Shown here: one piece after another, positions 9,669 to 19,559 of the stretch
Layout of the letters: the number at the start of each line of letters is the position of its first letter
Position numbering within the stretch: position 1 is the stretch's first letter
Notes under the pieces: generated by a model
Database searches by the model: none
Told to the model about the DNA's origin: nothing
What the model saw: only the letters and a program-made list of their open reading frames with translations
Translations under genes and position numbers: made by a program
Origin: Nostoc paludosum FACHB-159
GTDB lineage: Bacteria > Cyanobacteriota > Cyanobacteriia > Cyanobacteriales > Nostocaceae
Direction of reading: 5' to 3'
DNA: 64,000 bases
NCBI RefSeq assembly: GCF_014698835.1
Contig: NZ_JACJTU010000002.1
Coordinates: 186,001-250,000 of the forward strand

Positions 9669-10463
9669 TTAATCAATTTGAATCGAAGTTGGCGCACTTG
9701 CCGATGGTGGAGTGGTAGTAATTAAAGGTTTGCGAAATTGGGCGTAAAGGCGATCGCGCCAACTAAAAAATGCCTCATAATCAGGATTTTCGGCTAATAT
9801 TGGCAGTCCTTTTCCTCTGATAGATGCTGGTAAATCTAAATAGGGGCCTGGGGGGAATTTCAGCAATATCGATAAACCTGCCACCGCTAAGTCCGCTAAA
9901 GTCGGCTCGTCTCCTGTTAAATAAGGACTATCTGCCAATAATAATGTTAAGGCTTCCAAGTCTTGTTTTAAGGATGCGATCGCTGACTGTATTACCTCTG
10001 GACTATAACCTACACCAATACCCAACAGGGTCAGCAAGTCACTGGGTACTCCTTCAACTAGACTTTTAAATATATCTGGTGTGGAAGTGGGTAACAAAGA
10101 TTTGCGGAAATTTTGATCTTGGCTGACTGCGGCAAACAGCGCTTTACGACCTTTGATGCCAATGGACTCATCTGCCCATTCTTCTATTAATAAAGTTAAA
10201 CCTCGCCTTTTGGCATCTTGTGGTATTAATGGGCGATCGGGATATTCTAAGTCTAAATACTTAGCTATATCCGTAGAATCTACAATATATCTATTACCAT
10301 CCTTTAATACTGGAACTTCTCTTTGACCAGTCAGTCGGAACAGTTCTACTTGTCCAATCCCAGGCGTAACCTCGATTTTGCGGTAATCTAATCCTTTAAA
10401 ATCTAAAATTAGCCGCACTTTCTCTGAGTATTGAGATAGTTCCCATTGGTATAATTCAAGCAT
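9669..10463 (-). CDS. Glutathione S-transferase family protein
   Basis: A 264-residue soluble protein. The N-terminal thioredoxin-like domain (1-80) shows YSEKVRLIL and the cis-proline segment EVPVLKDG followed by the glutathione-site motif VDSTDIAKYL. The C-terminal all-helical domain (~90-240) contains LTGDEPTLADLAVAGL, the conserved N-capping region of GSTs. It probably conjugates or reduces electrophiles with glutathione; the exact class and substrate are not visible. The ATG at 10463 gives the canonical beta-strand start MLELYQW. It reads in the same direction as the HerA ATPase gene 36 nt downstream, so co-transcription is possible. Confidence 0.88.
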   Translation of the reverse strand: MLELYQWELSQYSEKVRLILDFKGLDYRKIEVTPGIGQVELFRLTGQREVPVLKDGNRYIVDSTDIAKYLDLEYPDRPLIPQDAKRRGLTLLIEEWADESIGIKGRKALFAAVSQDQNFRKSLLPTSTPDIFKSLVEGVPSDLLTLLGIGVGYSPEVIQSAIASLKQDLEALTLLLADSPYLTGDEPTLADLAVAGLSILLKFPPGPYLDLPASIRGKGLPILAENPDYEAFFSWRDRLYAQFRKPLITTTPPSASAPTSIQID

Positions 10464-11211
10464 ATTTTATACCTTATAACTACTGGTTTACTTCTTAACT
10501 TTACAATTGTATCTTTAGTTTAAGTAAATTTTATTAGCATTATTATCTTCTTGCCATAAGATTATCTATACTCTTCCTTTGCGTTTTTTGTGTTGTTTGC
10601 GGTTCCTTAAAAAGATTTTAGAAGTCATGCATTTATAAATTAAAAATAAAATTCATGTAGGGTGTATTGGGTATATATATTTCGATGTGATTTGTCACCA
10701 ACAACATAGTCAAATATCCTACGCAGCATCTTAGATAGTCGTGCGCGATGTAAAACCGACACAAACTTCAACTTAAGATTTACTCAATGGAGGATTAAAT
10801 TTTATCTGATTTTTTTACCGCTGTGATTCATGGATTCTAACTTTTTAATCGGCTGCAAATTACCTAAAAATATTGGATGTAAATTTGCTTTTTAGTAGAT
10901 AGTCTTTGGGGCGTTAACGGGAGCGATCGCTCGTAAATGTGAGATTTTCATATTTTTAGAGAATCTACACCACACCAAATGAAACTTTTAAACTCCTTTG
11001 ACCCTGAGACAGAAAATCCGCTCAATTTAAATGAGATATGTATTAGGTATATTTAATACTTCTCCTCAGTAAGGAAAGTTGGATATTTAACCTTGCTAGC
11101 ATGAAGTATTTCCAGAGAAAAATATTACTTCCCTCTTCAGTTAGATTTTGTGCATAGCAAAATGTTATAAATCTTTATGTAACGCGTGAACAAAAAAGAC
11201 AAACAAAATTT
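10464..11211. other. Intergenic region, no gene seen
   Basis: AT-rich 748-nt spacer between divergent genes. It has one HIP1-like site near 10923 and no ORF of note. It should hold the promoters of the GST and fasciclin genes; I could not identify clear -10/-35 boxes or an RNA gene. Confidence 0.45.
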
Positions 11212-12039
11212 ATGAAGACAAATTACGGCAAATTGCTGACCACGTTGGCAGGCATAGCAGGATTAAGTAGTTTCAGCCTTCTCATCACTTTACCATCTGA
11301 TGCCAAAGAAGTATTAAATCCTAACCCCAGTATTTTCAACGAAGCGCCCTATAATCGAGGTCAGCGTCTTCAAGCAAACGCTCAGTACACCCCTGGTAAC
11401 ACTGTTGCACAAGTAAAGGACAATACCAAAGGTCAACAAGTAGCCCAAAGTACTGGTGGTGGGGCATTAAATCCCAGACCTAGTATTTTCAACGAGCCTC
11501 CCTACAACCGTGGTGGTAGCGCCACACCTTCTACCCCTGAAACCGAACCCACCACACCACCCACAGAAACACCATCTACCACACCTACAACTCCCCCACC
11601 TGCTGGAACAAGCGAAACTCAAGGCAAAAATTTGTTAGCCTTGGCTGAATCAAACGCCTCTTTTACAACCTTAACCAAAGCTTTGAAAGCAGCAGGATTG
11701 ACTGAAGCTTTGCAAGGCAAAGATAATTTGACCATTTTCGCGCCTACAGATGCGGCCTTTGCTAAATTACCAGCAGACGCAGTACGAGATTTGTTGAAGC
11801 CAGAGAACAAAGAAGTATTACTCAAGCTCTTAACTTACCATGTGGTGCCTGGAAAGGTATTGTCTAGAGATTTGAAGTCTGGTGAAGTTAAAAGCCTAGA
11901 AGGTGGCGTCATTAACGTTAAAGTCGATGGTGCTAATGGTGTGACTGTCAATGATGCTAAAGTCACTCAAGCTGACATCACAGCCAGCAATGGTGTAATT
12001 CACGCCATCGATAACGTGATTTTGCCTCCTGACTTGTAG
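11212..12039 (+). CDS. Secreted fasciclin (FAS1) domain protein
   Basis: A 275-residue protein with a Sec signal peptide (residues 1-~31, hydrophobic GLSSFSLLITLPSDA). Two copies of a short repeat, LNP(N/R)PSIFNE(A/P)PYNRG, lie near 37-52 and 88-103, followed by a Pro/Thr-rich linker and one FAS1 domain (~140-275). The FAS1 hallmarks are present: FAPTDAAFAKLP (H1 box) and YHVVPGKVLS (YH motif). FAS1 proteins act in adhesion and cell-surface or matrix association. It probably resides in the periplasm or exopolysaccharide. A strong terminator follows at 12098-12152. Single gene, own promoter region upstream. Confidence 0.92.
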   Translation: MKTNYGKLLTTLAGIAGLSSFSLLITLPSDAKEVLNPNPSIFNEAPYNRGQRLQANAQYTPGNTVAQVKDNTKGQQVAQSTGGGALNPRPSIFNEPPYNRGGSATPSTPETEPTTPPTETPSTTPTTPPPAGTSETQGKNLLALAESNASFTTLTKALKAAGLTEALQGKDNLTIFAPTDAAFAKLPADAVRDLLKPENKEVLLKLLTYHVVPGKVLSRDLKSGEVKSLEGGVINVKVDGANGVTVNDAKVTQADITASNGVIHAIDNVILPPDL

Positions 12040-12097
12040 TTTTTATTAACTGATAACCGATGACTGTTGACTGTTAGCTGTCAATAGTTAACGACTT

Positions 12098-12152
12098 AAA
12101 AAGGCGTCTGTCATCCCATTCTTTTTAAAGATGGGACAATGGACGCCTTTTT
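12098..12152. terminator. Bidirectional hairpin terminator between fasciclin gene and hemL
   Basis: AAAAAGGCGTC (12098-12108) pairs with GACGCCTTTTT (12142-12152), with inner pairing of TCCCATC against GATGGGA. It has T-runs on both strands, so it can serve the rightward fasciclin gene and, about 100 nt beyond its stop, leftward hemL. Confidence 0.85.
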
Positions 12153-12255
12153 ATGAACAAGAATTCAGAACTCACCAGCGAAGCAAGAAAAGCTCCGCCA
12201 AAGCTTCATAATCCTTATGGACAAACTATTCAGAATTGTGAATTCTGACTCCTGT

Positions 12256-13554
12256 TTATAAATTAGACAATACATCCCGTGCAGCGGCTAAAGTCCGGTC
12301 AATATCTTCCTCGGTGTGAGCCAAAGATGTAAATCCAGCCTCAAATTGAGAAGGTGCTAAGTAAATACCGCGCTCTAACATACCGCGATGGAAGCGTCCG
12401 AATTTGCCTGTATCAGACTTTTTCGCATCTTCGTAGTTGTGAACTGGGCCAGAGGTAAAGAATAAGCCGAACATAGCACTGATTTGACCGCCGCAAACAG
12501 CATGACCTGTTTCTTTAGCTACTTGTAACAAACCATCTGCTAGCTTTTTAGTAATTCGGTCAAGATACTCGTAAGTACCAGGCTTTTGCAGCAATTCCAA
12601 AGTCTTAATACCAGCAGTCATGGCCAAGGGATTACCTGAAAGAGTCCCGGCTTGATATACGGGCCCAGCAGGAGCAACCAATGACATGATATCGCGACGA
12701 CCGCCATAGGCTCCCACTGGCAAACCGCCGCCAATAACCTTACCCAAAGTTGTTAAATCGGGAGTGATGCCAAACTTTTCTTGAGCGCCACCGTAAGCAA
12801 TGCGGAAGCCCGTCATCACTTCGTCAAACACCAACAACGCCCCATACTCTTGAGTAAGTTCCCGCAGTCCTTCGAGGAAACCAGCGTCAGGCGCAATAAA
12901 CCCAGCATTGCCGACTACTGGTTCTAGAATTACGCCAGCAATTTCATCCTTGTTTTCTTCAAACAAGGCTTTGACAGCTTCTAAGTCGTTGTAAGGGGCT
13001 GTGAGAGTGCCGCTAGTTGCCGATTTCGGTACACCTGGCGAGTCTGGCAAACCAAGTGTGGCAACACCAGAACCCGCCTTAACTAAAAATGTGTCTGCGT
13101 GTCCGTGGTAACAGCCTTCAAACTTGATAATTTTGTCTCGGTTCGTGAAAGCCCGCATCACTCGCAAAACTCCCATACAGGCTTCAGTTCCAGAGTTAAC
13201 AAATCTGACCATTTCGATGCTGGGAACTGCATCGATGACCATTTCTGCTAACACATTTTCGAGTACTGAAGGAGCACCGAAACTAGTGCCTTTGTCGAGG
13301 GCTTCACGCAACGCTGCGGTGACTTCCGGATGAGCATGACCGCAAATAGCCGGGCCCCAGGTGCCTACATAGTCTATGTATTGGTTGCCATCTACATCCC
13401 AAATGTATGCGTCTTTAACGCGATCGAAAACTATGGGTTGTCCGCCTACAGATTTAAAAGCACGAACTGGAGAACTGACTCCTCCTGGCATCAGGTTTTG
13501 AGCAGCGGCAAAGATTTCTTGTGATTTTGTTGTTTTAATTGGGGTATTTACCAA
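12256..13554 (-). CDS. hemL: Glutamate-1-semialdehyde 2,1-aminomutase
   Basis: A 432-residue cytoplasmic PLP enzyme converting glutamate-1-semialdehyde to 5-aminolevulinate, the committed precursor of haem, chlorophyll and bilins. The N-terminus [19 protein letters not shown] is characteristic, as are the PLP-lysine motif [18 protein letters not shown] and the cofactor-holding [10 protein letters not shown]. The length matches the family (about 430). The ATG at 13554 is preceded by GGAGAGAACC. It is divergent from the ChaB-like gene. No missing residue or frameshift was noticed. Confidence 0.97.
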   Translation of the reverse strand: MVNTPIKTTKSQEIFAAAQNLMPGGVSSPVRAFKSVGGQPIVFDRVKDAYIWDVDGNQYIDYVGTWGPAICGHAHPEVTAALREALDKGTSFGAPSVLENVLAEMVIDAVPSIEMVRFVNSGTEACMGVLRVMRAFTNRDKIIKFEGCYHGHADTFLVKAGSGVATLGLPDSPGVPKSATSGTLTAPYNDLEAVKALFEENKDEIAGVILEPVVGNAGFIAPDAGFLEGLRELTQEYGALLVFDEVMTGFRIAYGGAQEKFGITPDLTTLGKVIGGGLPVGAYGGRRDIMSLVAPAGPVYQAGTLSGNPLAMTAGIKTLELLQKPGTYEYLDRITKKLADGLLQVAKETGHAVCGGQISAMFGLFFTSGPVHNYEDAKKSDTGKFGRFHRGMLERGIYLAPSQFEAGFTSLAHTEEDIDRTLAAARDVLSNL

Positions 13555-13660
13555 GGTTCTCTCCTAACTGTGGGCAATAAAAAGCTCTATCTTAGGATAG
13601 GGTCAAAAGCTGCTTAGAACTTCTATCGTATAAAATTAGCGGAACCAAGAAAATAACAAT

Positions 13661-13849
13661 ATGTTATACAAGTCTAATGAAGACTTGCCTTTAGATATTC
13701 GGACTCGATTATCTGAGGCATCCCAGGATCTATATCGGGCAGCTTTTAACTCGGCAATTCATTGGTATGGTGAAGCTTCTAAAGCTCATCGAGTCGCGCT
13801 GAGTGCTGTGAAGATGCACTCAGCTATGGAACGAAATGCTGTTGCTTAG
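13661..13849 (+). CDS. ChaB-family small protein
   Basis: A 62-residue protein. YKSNEDLPLDIRTRLSEA followed by YRAAFNSA and AHRVALSAVK fits the ChaB fold (consensus Y-x-x-x-x-D-L-P at the start, F-N-x-A in the middle, A-x-x-A-V-K at the end). ChaB was named as a regulator of the ChaA cation antiporter in E. coli, but its role in cyanobacteria is not established and no chaA gene is near. Stand-alone gene between hemL (divergent) and hisIE (105 nt downstream, same strand). Confidence 0.75.
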   Translation: MLYKSNEDLPLDIRTRLSEASQDLYRAAFNSAIHWYGEASKAHRVALSAVKMHSAMERNAVA

Positions 13850-13953
13850 AGCTAAATTAAGATAACTGAATTTCAAAAAAACATACCACCTGCCCTATTT
13901 AGAATGGTATCGTGAATCCATGAATCATTCTCATTAGAGCAGACTAGCAAAGT

Positions 13954-14604
13954 ATGTATTCTAACGATTCGCATTCGCTACATTACGCCATTCCTGTTGA
14001 GGAAATTCGCTACGATGAACGGGGTCTAGTGCCTGCAATTGTCCAAGATTATTTGGATGGCACTGTCCTGATGATGGCGTGGATGAATCAGGAGTCGTTA
14101 CAAAAGACTTTAGAAACACAAGAAACCTGGTTTTGGAGTCGTTCTCGCCAAGAGTTCTGGCATAAGGGAGCGACCTCTGGGCACATCCAAAAAGTGCAGA
14201 GTATTCGTTATGACTGTGATAGTGATGCGTTGCTCATTGGTGTAGAGCAAGTGGGAGATATTGCTTGCCATACAGGAGAAAGAAGTTGCTTTCACCAAAT
14301 AGAAGGAAAAATAGCTCCTCCACCAGGAGATGCATTGTCGCAATTATTTCAAGTAATCTGCGATCGCCGCGACAATCCTATTGAAAGTTCTTATACCTGC
14401 AAGTTGTTAGCAGGTGGTGATAATAAAATTTTAAAGAAAATCGGTGAAGAAAGTGCCGAGGTGGTAATGGCTTTTAAGGATGATGAACCAGATGCAATCG
14501 CTGGTGAAGTCGCTGATTTGCTATATCATACTTTGGTGGCCCTAGCTCATCATCAAGTTGATTTAAAATCTGTATATCGTAAGCTTCAAGAACGTCGCCG
14601 ATAA
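13954..14604 (+). CDS. hisIE: Bifunctional phosphoribosyl-AMP cyclohydrolase / phosphoribosyl-ATP pyrophosphatase
   Basis: A 216-residue fusion catalysing steps 2 and 3 of histidine synthesis. The HisI part (~15-120) carries the zinc/magnesium motif [13 protein letters not shown] and the CHTGERSCF cysteine cluster; the HisE part (~125-216) carries [13 protein letters not shown] and the metal-binding EVADLLYH motif. The fusion is normal for cyanobacteria. ATG at 13954. It is not in a his operon here; a palindrome (14657-14684) separates it from the convergent MFS gene. Confidence 0.96.
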   Translation: MYSNDSHSLHYAIPVEEIRYDERGLVPAIVQDYLDGTVLMMAWMNQESLQKTLETQETWFWSRSRQEFWHKGATSGHIQKVQSIRYDCDSDALLIGVEQVGDIACHTGERSCFHQIEGKIAPPPGDALSQLFQVICDRRDNPIESSYTCKLLAGGDNKILKKIGEESAEVVMAFKDDEPDAIAGEVADLLYHTLVALAHHQVDLKSVYRKLQERRR

Positions 14605-14656
14605 AGGGAAAAAACAAGTCACAATTAGGAACTTTCAGTTAAAAAAATATTCCGTG

Positions 14657-14684
14657 GTAGGGGCGCATAGCTATGCGCCCCTAC
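14657..14684. repeat. Perfect 28-bp palindrome between convergent genes
   Basis: GTAGGGGCGCATAG is followed directly by its exact complement CTATGCGCCCCTAC. It lies between the stops of hisIE and the MFS gene and could terminate both. It resembles the GTAGGG-type hairpins at 16780-16799 and 17186-17217 in layout. Confidence 0.8.
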
Positions 14685-14726
14685 AAATGTACAAATAATT
14701 TGGGATAGTTATTTTTTGAAAGTCCA

Positions 14727-16019
14727 TTAATGCTGGCTAAATTCCGGCTTTAAATCAGCCAAAATTCGGTTCAGGTACTGTAAAATTGCCACAGCGATCG
14801 CCACACTTAAAGAAAAGCCTAACCAAAAGTGATCGGTAATCATTCGCGGCTGGTCTAATGCCCATCCACCCAAAGGATGACCAATAAAAGAGCCAACAGC
14901 CCAGCACAAAGCGTTGATAGAGAAATAAACGCCGCGTTGATTTTCTGGGGCTAACTCGGTAACTAAAGAGGCAGCAGATGGGGTATAGGAAACAATGGCA
15001 ATAGCAAATACTCCCAATGCCAATATTGCCCAAAGCAAATTATAAGATGCAGCAGTGCCGCTTAACCAAATCAGCCCAAAACCAATTGCCCAAAGAATAG
15101 CAGAAACAGTGAGGGCGAGTGTGTGAGAGAAACGTTTTAAGACGCTGGTAACAGGCAACTGACAGATGATAGCTACCAACAGATGCCAACCAAATATTCT
15201 GCTAATCATAGTTTCCGCAAATCCTTTGTCAGTAATTTCAATGACAAAGTTTTTGAAGTAAAGCGGCAGGATACTGTGTATTTGCGAAATGTAAATTGTG
15301 AAGAAGATATTGGCTGCAATGTAGACGAGGAAACGGCCATCTTTTAATACTGCCATCCAAGAAGCAAAATTTTGTATTTTTTCGTGGTCGGTTTCCTGCT
15401 TGTTGGTTTCAGTAATTCCTACATAAATAACGCCAAAAAACACTAAAAAAGAGATGGCATCAATAATAAATAGCCAGCGATAACTCCCAATTATTCCTAT
15501 TAAAAACCCTGCCAGTGTAATTCCGATCGCTAACCCTAGATTATCTGCTAATCGGCTAATAGCAAAGGTTTCGCGGCGATTCTCAATAACGCTTGCGTCA
15601 GCAACAACGGCTTCCACAGCCGGCCAATAAAAACCTATCCCTAAGCCGTGAATCAAGCTACCGATTACCAGAATAGTAAAATTACTGGTTGCAGCGAAAA
15701 CTAGAGAAGCAATTGCTAAAATCGCCATCGCCAGCAACAAAGTGCGGCGTCGTCCCCAATTCCTGGAATCAGCTAAAGAACCACCCATAACCCGCCCAGC
15801 AATGCCGGAAATCGAGCCACCAGCCAAGGCTACACCAACGGCGGTTGCAGATAAACCAACTTCATTGACGAAAAAGATGGGCGCATAAAACAGAGTAAAT
15901 CCAGTGCCAACTTCCGAAAAAAATCTACCAATGGCCAAACTCCATACCTGAGGATGTATCGAAGGCAACCAAGAAGATAACTGGAATTGGGAAGCTAATT
16001 TCATCAGCTTAAATGTCAT
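14727..16019 (-). CDS. MFS transporter
   Basis: A 430-residue integral membrane protein with about 12 hydrophobic segments in two halves of six. The loop between segments 2 and 3 carries GRVMGGSLADSRNWGRRR, the G-x-x-x-D-R-x-G-R-R motif of the major facilitator superfamily. A central charged loop (TETNKQETDHEKIQNF) joins the halves. The substrate cannot be predicted; drug or metabolite efflux is typical of this subfamily. ATG at 16019 (an alternative ATG lies five codons in). Stand-alone gene, convergent with hisIE; the 5' spacer contains the DnaA-box-like cluster. Confidence 0.88.
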   Translation of the reverse strand: MTFKLMKLASQFQLSSWLPSIHPQVWSLAIGRFFSEVGTGFTLFYAPIFFVNEVGLSATAVGVALAGGSISGIAGRVMGGSLADSRNWGRRRTLLLAMAILAIASLVFAATSNFTILVIGSLIHGLGIGFYWPAVEAVVADASVIENRRETFAISRLADNLGLAIGITLAGFLIGIIGSYRWLFIIDAISFLVFFGVIYVGITETNKQETDHEKIQNFASWMAVLKDGRFLVYIAANIFFTIYISQIHSILPLYFKNFVIEITDKGFAETMISRIFGWHLLVAIICQLPVTSVLKRFSHTLALTVSAILWAIGFGLIWLSGTAASYNLLWAILALGVFAIAIVSYTPSAASLVTELAPENQRGVYFSINALCWAVGSFIGHPLGGWALDQPRMITDHFWLGFSLSVAIAVAILQYLNRILADLKPEFSQH

Positions 16020-16486
16020 CGTTTAATAACATTTTTGTAATTCTTATCATCGGCTGCAATTTTCCTCACTAATTCCACAGGGTTTCCACAGGGATTTTAG
16101 CAGTTTTCCACAGGTGTTCTACGATCTAATCAGCTTCTGGCTATCTACTGGGGATTGTTAATTAACAGTGGTCAGGAACTTGGAGGACTGAGTTTTTGTA
16201 AAGTAAAGTAACGAAAAATAAGGCAAAACCCTGATTGCTTCGTGCTGATTTATCTTTTATACAAGCCTTGTTAACATTTCGCAGCATTGACAAACCCACC
16301 CCCTCTTAGCGCACAATGATTCGGCTTGCTTCTATAGTCCGTTCAACCGTTGGCATCAACTGTGTAAAATTACGTGAGTTGTTGGCATAGATTGGCGGGC
16401 AGGCGAAAGATTGTGTGGCGTAGCCTGAAGCTGCTTCACCGCAAGCAAATTATCCCTCTTGATTGACCTCATAGGAGGAAAATCTC
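16020..16486. other. Intergenic region with DnaA-box-like cluster
   Basis: A 467-nt spacer between the divergent MFS and DUF2811 genes. It holds three co-oriented TTCCACA motifs (separate entry), AT-rich DNA and, just before 16487, the strong ribosome-binding site AGGAGG (16472-16477). Confidence 0.5.
16071..16112 (+). promoter_or_regulatory. Three phased DnaA-box-like motifs
   Basis: AATTCCACA (16071-16079), GTTTCCACA (16082-16090) and TTTTCCACA (16104-16112) lie on one strand with starts 11 and 22 nt apart, i.e. on the same helix face. The third equals the TTTTCCACA form of the DnaA box reported for cyanobacteria; the first two differ at the first positions. It may bind DnaA as an origin-related or titration site. 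Confidence 0.4.
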
Positions 16487-16684
16487 ATGAAAGCAACGGT
16501 TAGCATTTTTACAGAAATTCCTGAATCACTTCACGAATCTTTAAAGAACTACTTAGAAACCCATCCTGATTGGGATGAAAACAGAGTATTGACGGCGGCG
16601 CTATCATTGTTTTTACTCCAAAATGGAGAAAGCGATCGCCGTGCTGCCAGAGTCTATCTGGAAACTTTGTTTCATCATTCCTAA
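16487..16684 (+). CDS. DUF2811 small protein
   Basis: A 65-residue protein. IFTEIPESLHESLKNYLE and HPDWDENRVLTAALSLFLLQ match the cyanobacterial DUF2811 family over nearly its full length. It appears to be a compact helical, soluble protein; the function is unknown. The start is supported by AGGAGG ten bases before the ATG. It is monocistronic as far as can be seen. Confidence 0.85.
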   Translation: MKATVSIFTEIPESLHESLKNYLETHPDWDENRVLTAALSLFLLQNGESDRRAARVYLETLFHHS

Positions 16685-17355
16685 GTAAAAATACACAAGG
16701 TGATACCAACAACAGCTAATCTACTAGACACCCCATAGGTACTGCTATGAAGGGCGTTATTCTATCTCATGCCCTAAATGGGCACGGTTTACCGTGCCCC
16801 ACTAATAGATTTTGAGAGCAGTGGTGTTTGTGGGGGAGATAGAGAATCAAAAACAAAAGTAAATTGCGATCGAAAAAAATTTCTAATAGTTTTCCGTATC
16901 GCCAAAAATATTTACTAAAAACGCAAGATTTAGAATTACAAGAAAACTTCCACTAATTTATACCGATTTGAAAAATTATTGCCACAAATGAATCGCCACA
17001 AGCGATTACCACTAACTCTTTAACAATCTAAAATCTAAAATTACGATTGGTTTAGCACTTACTTCTTATAGCAGTTAAGGCCATAGTTTAAGAGATAAAT
17101 TGCCTATATAACCCTGACATCAAGAGACTTTAAGCTTGTTGCCTATTGCCTGTTCCCTATTCCTTCTCATTTCAATGCAACAGGTGTAGGGTAGCACAGT
17201 TAGCTGTGCTACCCTACGAACGGTCACCAGTTTGCTCAAATTTCTTAAACCTTTGGCAGTTCCTCCTGGTGGTTCTAAAACCAAAATAAATTTCATCCAA
17301 AATCTCAAACCCAAAATTGTTTCGGTCAAGAGTCAAAAAACTCCAGACTATAGAC
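16685..17355. other. Intergenic region with two strong palindromes, no gene seen
   Basis: A 671-nt spacer. Hairpin 1 at 16780-16799 is GGGCACGGT-TT-ACCGTGCCC. Hairpin 2 at 17186-17217 has perfect 14-bp arms GTAGGGTAGCACAG and CTGTGCTACCCTAC around TTAG. Small ORFs here have no family resemblance and poor starts. The leftward response-regulator gene ends at the right edge. Confidence 0.6.
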
Positions 17356-18081
17356 TCAGGACTTAGCTTCCAACTGTTGGGAGTGAGCAGGAGACTCAAA
17401 CTTATACCCTACACCGCGTACAGTTTGAATTAATGCTGGCTGACTAGCATCAATTTCAATCTTCTTGCGAATTTGACCGATGTGTACATCTACAACCCGC
17501 TGGTCGCCAACATATTCATAGTCCCACACCTCTTGAATTAGTTCTGCACGCCGCCAAACTCGACCTGGATGGCTGGCTAAAAAATGCAATAAATCAAATT
17601 CCAGAGCAGTTAAGGGTACTGGTTGGTTATTGAGTGCCACTTCTCGTCGCACTGGGTCAATCATCAGTTTTTCAAATACCAAGCGTTTTTGTTCGGCAGT
17701 AGTTATAACTCGCTGACGCCTCAAAATCGCTCCTACTCTAACTTCTAGCTCTCCCAACCCAAAAGGTTTGGTGAGATAGTCATCAGCACCTTTAGAAAAG
17801 CCGCGAATTTTGTCAGCTTCGTCAGCACGGCTAGTTAGCATCAAAACAAAAACACCATTACGACTTTGCATCTCTTGGCAGAGGTTAAACCCAATGACAT
17901 CTGGTAAATTCACATCTAGAATCACCAAATCGGGGTTGAATTGCTCAAATAGAGTTAAGGCTGTCTTTCCGTCTTCGGCAGCCTCCACCTGATAGTTCTG
18001 CTTGATCAAAAAGCGTTGGATTAAATTCCGAACCGCAGGGTCGTCGTCAACAACAAGAATCTTGGCGGGAGCCATGACCAT
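17356..18081 (-). CDS. OmpR-family two-component response regulator (paralogue 1)
   Basis: About 241 residues. The receiver domain (7-120) has the acidic pair VDDD, phospho-acceptor Asp56 in VILDVNLPDV, and the lysine of YLTKPF. The C-terminal winged helix (~135-230) has TALEFDLLHFLASHPGRVW and the recognition segment VDVHIGQIRKKI. It therefore binds DNA on phosphorylation. I choose the ATG at 18081 (MVMAPAKI); ATG at 18075 is equally possible, and the upstream TTG is unlikely. It is closely similar to the regulator at 19560-20279, suggesting a local duplication. No histidine kinase is adjacent. Confidence 0.93.
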   Translation of the reverse strand: MVMAPAKILVVDDDPAVRNLIQRFLIKQNYQVEAAEDGKTALTLFEQFNPDLVILDVNLPDVIGFNLCQEMQSRNGVFVLMLTSRADEADKIRGFSKGADDYLTKPFGLGELEVRVGAILRRQRVITTAEQKRLVFEKLMIDPVRREVALNNQPVPLTALEFDLLHFLASHPGRVWRRAELIQEVWDYEYVGDQRVVDVHIGQIRKKIEIDASQPALIQTVRGVGYKFESPAHSQQLEAKS

Positions 18082-18778
18082 CACTTTACACAAAAATTCG
18101 TAAGATTAACAAGAAGGTTGCGTAATAACACAGAGTTGCCACTTTGGGAGTTATTAAGAATCTACATAGCTAGAGCATGAACATCCTGATTATTCTAATA
18201 ATTAGTACTGTAATCAGGATTATAGGCGATGAGAACGACAAACTTCTGGAAAGCTATAGTGCAGTGCTGCGAGAAAGTGCAGAACTTTTGACTATCAATA
18301 GTTATGCTGACCAAATAGACGCTCAAACCTCAGCCAAAGCGATTTGTGAAACTCAAGACTTTTTGAACCCAGTTAGGTGGTAACTTAAAACGTTTCAATT
18401 TTAAATCGAGATGTGGTTCTGCACCACAAGCGATCGTCAGTATAATTAAAAAAAACTCTGTTAGGGCACAGTAAGTTGCCAGATCTGAAACAGGAAAGTT
18501 AATTTCTTCATGAAAACTATGGGTTTTAGGTACTGTAAGTTCAAATTCTAGATTAGAGCCAGAACTGAGCAACGACATGAGGGTATACACGGAGTTATGG
18601 CGATATGTTAAAGTGACTATAGTCTAAATCTTAAAGTCGATTAAACTAACTCGTGCTACTATCCTGGTAGAGCATAAATAATAAGTCGAGACGTTTAGTT
18701 TCGATTCAAGCAAAATCTAAATTTGTTTTTTCTTAGACAATAGACTGCTGCTGACTGAGGCTGAAGTAACAAACTCCC
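18082..18778. other. Spacer between response regulator 1 and the CPP1-like gene, possible small ORFs
   Basis: The spacer holds two overlapping, opposite ORFs of 68 codons (18177-18383, plus) and 86 codons (18330-18590, minus). Neither has a ribosome-binding site or a family I recognise, and at most one could be real. The region should include the promoters of both flanking genes. Confidence 0.3.
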
Positions 18779-19405
18779 ATGAGCGATCAAAATCCCTACG
18801 AAAAACTTGGGGTATCAGAAGAGGCTTCCTTCGATGAAATTCAGGATGCTCGTAATCGTCTATTCGAGCAACATAGTGGCGATGCCAAGCATCTAGAAGT
18901 GATTGAAGCAGCTTACGATGCGATTTTAATGGATCGCTTACGGATGCGCCAGGAAGGTAAAATCAAAGTTCCAGAACGTATCCGGTTTCCAGAGTTGCGA
19001 GTGCAATCGCCTCCGAAAGAAACTCAAACCCCTCGCGAGCATTCACCTGCATGGCTGCAACGAATACTAGACCAGCCAACCCCCGCTGATATCCTCTTGC
19101 CAGGAGCTTGGTATCTTGGTTTGAGTGCTATTAGCCTGTTTTACCCAGAGGGGGGCGACCAGGTTTTACAATTAGCATTGGTGGTTGGGGTAAGTATCGG
19201 TATTTACTTTCTCAATCGTAAAGAAGGCAAATTTGGCCGAGCAGTTTTGTTCACCCTGATCAGTTTAATAATAGGCTTAATTGCCGGAGGCCTTGTTGCT
19301 AGCTGGTTGTTACCACAAATATCATTTATAAATCTGGGATCTAATCAATTTTCTACGGTGCTGACTTTTATCTTGCTGTGGTTGGTTAGTAGCTTTTTAC
19401 GCTAA
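18779..19405 (+). CDS. CPP1-like J-domain-related membrane protein (DUF3353)
   Basis: A 208-residue protein. The N-terminus (1-60) resembles a J-domain (NPYEKLGVSEEASFDEIQDA) but lacks the HPD tripeptide needed to stimulate Hsp70. A basic linker follows, then three to four membrane helices (~105-208). This layout matches the CPP1 family, whose plant member is a chaperone-like protein that stabilises protochlorophyllide oxidoreductase in the plastid envelope. By analogy it would act at a cyanobacterial membrane, possibly in pigment-protein assembly; this is inference. Monocistronic, with response regulator 2 convergent downstream. Confidence 0.85.
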   Translation: MSDQNPYEKLGVSEEASFDEIQDARNRLFEQHSGDAKHLEVIEAAYDAILMDRLRMRQEGKIKVPERIRFPELRVQSPPKETQTPREHSPAWLQRILDQPTPADILLPGAWYLGLSAISLFYPEGGDQVLQLALVVGVSIGIYFLNRKEGKFGRAVLFTLISLIIGLIAGGLVASWLLPQISFINLGSNQFSTVLTFILLWLVSSFLR

Positions 19406-19509
19406 ATCTAGCCTTTTAATAAACACAGGAAGTAGGGAGTAGCGAGTGGCGAGTGAGGGAGATAAAGAGACAAGGGGAAAAGGAAAATAATTTTTAAACT
19501 CCTATTAAG

Positions 19510-19543
19510 CACTGGCTCAACGCCCCGCTACCGCTAACAGCAC
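19510..19543. repeat. Dispersed repeat copy B (CACTGGCTCAAC...CTACCGCTAAC)
   Basis: Nearly identical to 7760-7793 (three substitutions over 34 nt). It lies 16 nt past the stop of the leftward response regulator 2. Confidence 0.7.
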
Positions 19544-19559
19544 TCTTAATCCTCAATCT

